Below, in pieces: positions 60,844 to 63,635 of a DNA stretch of 63,635 bases (its first letter is position 1; each line of letters starts with the position of its first letter). The stretch spans positions 1 to 63,635 of the forward strand of contig JBCDGZ010000022.1 in assembly GCA_038750655.1 (NCBI GenBank), in the 5' to 3' direction. Both the position numbers and the translations under genes were made by a program. The notes beneath the pieces were generated by a model. That model worked only from the letters and a program-made list of their open reading frames with translations, was not told the DNA's origin and searched no databases. The DNA is from JBCDGZ01 sp038750655. Lineage in GTDB: Bacteria; Bacteroidota; Bacteroidia; Chitinophagales; Saprospiraceae.

Positions 60844-61227
60844 ATGTCAGGAAAGCTCGATAGGAAACGGCGGTACTATGCAGTAGGTAGCCTTGTGCTC
60901 GGCATTGGTTCCGTCTTGTTTATGATATTTAACGAGATATTTATCACCAGATGCTTCCCTCCGCCCTATAATTTAGATCGACTATTTTTGGCCTCTTTTT
61001 CTCTGTTAATATCGGGAGGCATCCTGCTGCTGAGGCGCAGCCCCTACGCTCGCATATTTTTTCTGCTCTTTGCAATTTTGACCTTAGTTGGCAACCTGAT
61101 TTTGGCAATCGTTTTCCCCTCGTATTTTATACCCCTTGAGCTACTGCCACAGGCCGTAATTGGAGGCTTAAGCTTGTATATTGCTTTGAATCGGGAATTG
61201 TTTCCCCGAAAGATAAATCCTGTCTAG
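60844..61227 (+). CDS. small integral membrane protein
   Basis: 127 residues with about four hydrophobic helices (VGSLVLGIGSVLFMIFN; RLFLASFSLLISGGILLL; IFFLLFAILTLVGNLILAIVF; AVIGGLSLYIAL) separated by short basic loops. I recognise no family. It lies 46 nt after the carbonic anhydrase gene, possibly at the end of the same transcript, but the link is weak. Confidence 0.75.
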   Translation: MSGKLDRKRRYYAVGSLVLGIGSVLFMIFNEIFITRCFPPPYNLDRLFLASFSLLISGGILLLRRSPYARIFFLLFAILTLVGNLILAIVFPSYFIPLELLPQAVIGGLSLYIALNRELFPRKINPV

Positions 61228-61279
61228 AATCAAAGGCCCTTCAATCCAGTGATACAAAGTAATGGCCCTTAATATATAA

Positions 61280-61309
61280 ATCCTGCGGAACTTACAAGCT
61301 CCGCAGGAT
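61280..61309. terminator. hairpin terminator candidate
   Basis: ATCCTGCGGA (61280-61289) pairs with TCCGCAGGAT (61300-61309), a perfect 10-bp stem with a 10-nt loop, between the membrane-protein and katG genes. Confidence 0.55.
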
Positions 61310-61379
61310 ATTGAGAAATTAGCACTTAGATACTTTGACGACTAGCCGTCGCTTTACGCGTTCAGTAAATGGCTATGAT

Positions 61380-63551
61380 TTAGTTAGCATCATAACGATC
61401 AGCGTTCATCACTTTATTCCAAGCTTTGACAAAGTCGCGAATGAACTTTTCTTGATTATCATCTTGGGCATAAAATTCTGCATACGACCTCAGAACAGAA
61501 TTGGAACCGAAGGCTAGGTCTGCACTAGTTGCTGTCCACTTCATGGTCTTTGACTTTCTTTCCCGAATAGCGTAGAGATTTTCTGCCAAAGGTGTCCATT
61601 TGTAAGCCATATCCGTCAAGTTGACGAAAAAGTCATTGGTCAAGCTTCCAGGATTATTGGTGAAAACACCGTGCTTGGTTTGGCCATAGTTAGCATCAAG
61701 CACTCGCATCCCTCCGACCAGGGCCGTCATTTCGTGAGCAGTGAGGCCGAGCAGCTGCGCTCTGTCTAGCAGCATTTCCTCTGGACTAACAGCGTACTCT
61801 TCTTTCGCCCAATTTCTAAAACCGTCAGCCAGTGGTTCCAGGTAGCTGAAAGAGGAGGCATCTGTTGTCTCTTGGCTGGCATCGCCTCTTCCGGGGAGGA
61901 AGGGAACAGGTACATCAAAGCCAGCATTTTGAATGGCCTTTTCAACACCTACATTTCCAGCTAAAACGATGATGTCGGCAATGCTTACTCCATGCGCTTC
62001 AGCGATAGGCGTCAAGGTATCGAGGACTTTATTCAGCCGCTCTGGCTCGTTGCCCATCCAACTGCGCTGTGGCTCCAGGCGAATTCTTGCTCCATTGGCT
62101 CCACCTCTAAAGTCCGATCCTCTGAATGTTCTGGCACTGTCCCAAGCCGTAGCAACCAGTTCTGGAATGGTAAGCCCAGAATCGGCGATTTTCGCTTTAA
62201 CGGCTTCCACATCGTAGTCGGTGTTGCCTGTAGGCACATTATCCTGCCAGATCAATGCTTCCTGAGGTACATCGGGGCCAAAATAGCGGTTCTTAGGTCC
62301 CATATCTCTGTGTGTCAATTTGAACCAGGCTCTGGCAAAAGCATCTTTGAAATACTCGGGATCCTTCATGAATTTCTGACAAATCTCGTTGTAGATCGGA
62401 TCCATCTTCATGGCCATATCTGCATCGGTCATGATAGGATTGTGTCTGACACTAGGATCAGTAGCATCCATCGGCTTATCCTCTTCTTTGATGCTAACGG
62501 GTTCCCACTGCCAAGCGTCACCAGGTGATTTTTTCAACTCCCACTCGTGGCCGAACAGCATATCGAAGTAACCCATATCAAATTTCAGGGGCTCTTTGGT
62601 CCATGCCCCTTCAATTCCAGAAGTCCATGCCTTACTGGCTTTCCCTTCCTGGTCTGGGTTTGCCCAGCCAAAACCCTGCATGTGCAGTGCGGCACCCTCT
62701 GGCTCTACGCCAATGCGGTCATCACTACCAACACCATGCGCCTTACCCACAGTATGACCTCCGCAAGTCAGTGCTGCAGTCTCTTCATCGTTCATGGCCA
62801 TACGGGCGAAGGTCTCCCGTACGTGAGCCGCCGTTCTCAGTGGATCAGGATTGCCATTGACCCCTTCTGGATTAACATAGATCAATCCCATGTGTGTAGC
62901 GGCTAGTGGATTGTAGAGGGTAGAAGCATTGCTGAGGTCTTCGTACCGGTTCTCACTAGGCGCTAGCCATTCTTTTTCAGACCCCCAGTAGATGTCTTTT
63001 TCTGGTCCCCAGATGTCTTCGCGACCGAATCCAAATCCAAAAACTTTTAATCCCATAGATTCGTAAGCAATATTGCCCGCAAGGATAATCAGGTCAGCCC
63101 AGCTGAGCTTATTGCCATATTTCTTCTTAATGGGCCACAGCAGTCGGCGAGCCTTGTCCAGGCTGGCATTATCCGGCCAGGAATTCAGCGGAGCGAAACG
63201 AATATTTCCAGTACCTGCGCCACCACGGCCATCTGCGAGTCGGTAAGTTCCGGCAGCGTGCCAGGCCAATCTGATCATCAGGCCACCGTAGTGTCCCCAG
63301 TCAGCAGGCCACCATTCTTGGCTGTCGGTCATCAGCTCGTGCATGTCTTTTTTCAGTGCATCGAAATCGAGTTCTTTTAATGCTTCGTGGTAATCAAAGT
63401 CTTCGTCGTGTGGGTTGGTCTTGGAATCGTGTTGGTGTAGAATATCTAGATTGAGTGTTTTGGGCCACCAGTCTTTTTTAACAGTTTCGACAGTCGTAGT
63501 GGCACCGTGGTTAAAAGGGCATTTTCCCCCAGAGCTTTTTGAATGATCCAT
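61380..63551 (-). CDS. katG: bifunctional catalase-peroxidase
   Basis: 723 residues. Heme enzyme that destroys H2O2 by catalase and peroxidase reactions. The distal triad is Arg94, Trp97, His98 in LMIRLAWHAAGTYR; the proximal His is in LTCGGHTVGKAHG; the Met-Tyr-Trp adduct Tyr is in GLIYVNPEGV. Both N- and C-terminal duplicated peroxidase halves are present and full length. A perfect 18-bp palindrome lies 32 nt upstream of the ATG. With the di-heme peroxidase at 4870 it gives the window two H2O2-removing systems, beside the H2O2-forming LodA homologue. Confidence 0.97.
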   Translation of the reverse strand: MDHSKSSGGKCPFNHGATTTVETVKKDWWPKTLNLDILHQHDSKTNPHDEDFDYHEALKELDFDALKKDMHELMTDSQEWWPADWGHYGGLMIRLAWHAAGTYRLADGRGGAGTGNIRFAPLNSWPDNASLDKARRLLWPIKKKYGNKLSWADLIILAGNIAYESMGLKVFGFGFGREDIWGPEKDIYWGSEKEWLAPSENRYEDLSNASTLYNPLAATHMGLIYVNPEGVNGNPDPLRTAAHVRETFARMAMNDEETAALTCGGHTVGKAHGVGSDDRIGVEPEGAALHMQGFGWANPDQEGKASKAWTSGIEGAWTKEPLKFDMGYFDMLFGHEWELKKSPGDAWQWEPVSIKEEDKPMDATDPSVRHNPIMTDADMAMKMDPIYNEICQKFMKDPEYFKDAFARAWFKLTHRDMGPKNRYFGPDVPQEALIWQDNVPTGNTDYDVEAVKAKIADSGLTIPELVATAWDSARTFRGSDFRGGANGARIRLEPQRSWMGNEPERLNKVLDTLTPIAEAHGVSIADIIVLAGNVGVEKAIQNAGFDVPVPFLPGRGDASQETTDASSFSYLEPLADGFRNWAKEEYAVSPEEMLLDRAQLLGLTAHEMTALVGGMRVLDANYGQTKHGVFTNNPGSLTNDFFVNLTDMAYKWTPLAENLYAIRERKSKTMKWTATSADLAFGSNSVLRSYAEFYAQDDNQEKFIRDFVKAWNKVMNADRYDAN

Positions 63552-63582
63552 AATTAAGATTAAGTTTTATGATTTCCTTGTT

Positions 63583-63600
63583 TTTTCTTTGCAAAGAAAA
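63583..63600. promoter_or_regulatory. perfect palindrome upstream of katG
   Basis: TTTTCTTTGCAAAGAAAA is an 18-bp perfect palindrome, 32-49 nt before the katG ATG. Beside it a -7-like CATATTTG reads on the minus strand at 63602-63609, one base off TAnnTTTG. It is a likely repressor or activator site; the binder is unknown. Confidence 0.5.
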
Positions 63601-63635
63601 GCAAATATGTGATATTTATCAAATAGATATTTTAG

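Overview
The window reads as a chromosomal segment of a Bacteroidota bacterium, most likely of the Saprospiria (Lewinella-like) side. The evidence is type IX secretion (T9SS) cargo and a T9SS plug protein, DUF5723, DUF5777 and DUF3137 family proteins, many short lipobox signal peptides, Bacteroidota-type promoter -7 elements (TAnnTTTG) upstream of many genes, and the lack of clear Shine-Dalgarno sites. The genus is inference. I see no rRNA, tRNA, CRISPR array, prophage or intact insertion sequence. About 57 protein genes are supported, plus a possible partial one at the left edge.

Layout. 1-10.6 kb: uvrA, a lipoprotein, a PAS-AraC regulator, a di-heme cytochrome c peroxidase, a zinc metallopeptidase, an SRPBCC protein, a VOC-CAT pair, a GNAT enzyme and a saccharopine-dehydrogenase-like protein. 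10.8-18.1 kb: a fused FAD/Fe-S oxidoreductase, MeaB, a repeat-containing lipoprotein and a shortened methylmalonyl-CoA mutase beta subunit. 18.3-21.0 kb: iscS-iscU-iscA and a bacilliredoxin. 21.1-26.7 kb: a cluster of c-type cytochrome-like proteins, a DUF5777 barrel, a LodA-like CTQ enzyme and its LodB-like flavoprotein. 26.7-30.2 kb: TolC, HlyD and a TIGR04282 glycosyltransferase. 30.4-33.9 kb: guaB, 3-methyladenine glycosylase and the T9SS plug protein in one tight operon. 34-47.4 kb: tadA, two paralogous secreted modules, pcm, a phosphohexomutase, DUF5723, an undecaprenol/diacylglycerol kinase, an EEP-fold membrane protein, a large lamin-tail surface protein and asd. 47.5-54.9 kb: a coiled-coil/HhH protein, an M36 metalloprotease carrying a T9SS tail, rlmB and a DinB/MDMPI protein. 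55-61.2 kb: two S24 repressors facing a ParA operon. 61.4-63.6 kb: katG.

Two regions stand out. The first is the ParA operon (57.1-60.8 kb). ParA is followed by a small basic protein carrying three copies of a peptide resembling the ParB N-terminal ParA-stimulating motif plus a ribbon-helix-helix-like tail, then a DUF3137 membrane protein, a TraB/GumN protein and a gamma-carbonic anhydrase. The last four genes are separated by exactly 3 nt at each junction. Upstream lie two paralogous S24 repressors, only one of which keeps a LexA-like Ala-Gly bond at the expected distance from its Ser/Lys dyad, and a repeated AAAACAAA-type motif sits in the control regions.

The second is the LodA/LodB cluster (21.1-26.7 kb), where a CTQ-type amino acid oxidase homologue is placed with cytochrome-like proteins and an outer-membrane barrel. 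This suggests a dehydrogenase or respiratory role rather than a simple H2O2-forming oxidase.
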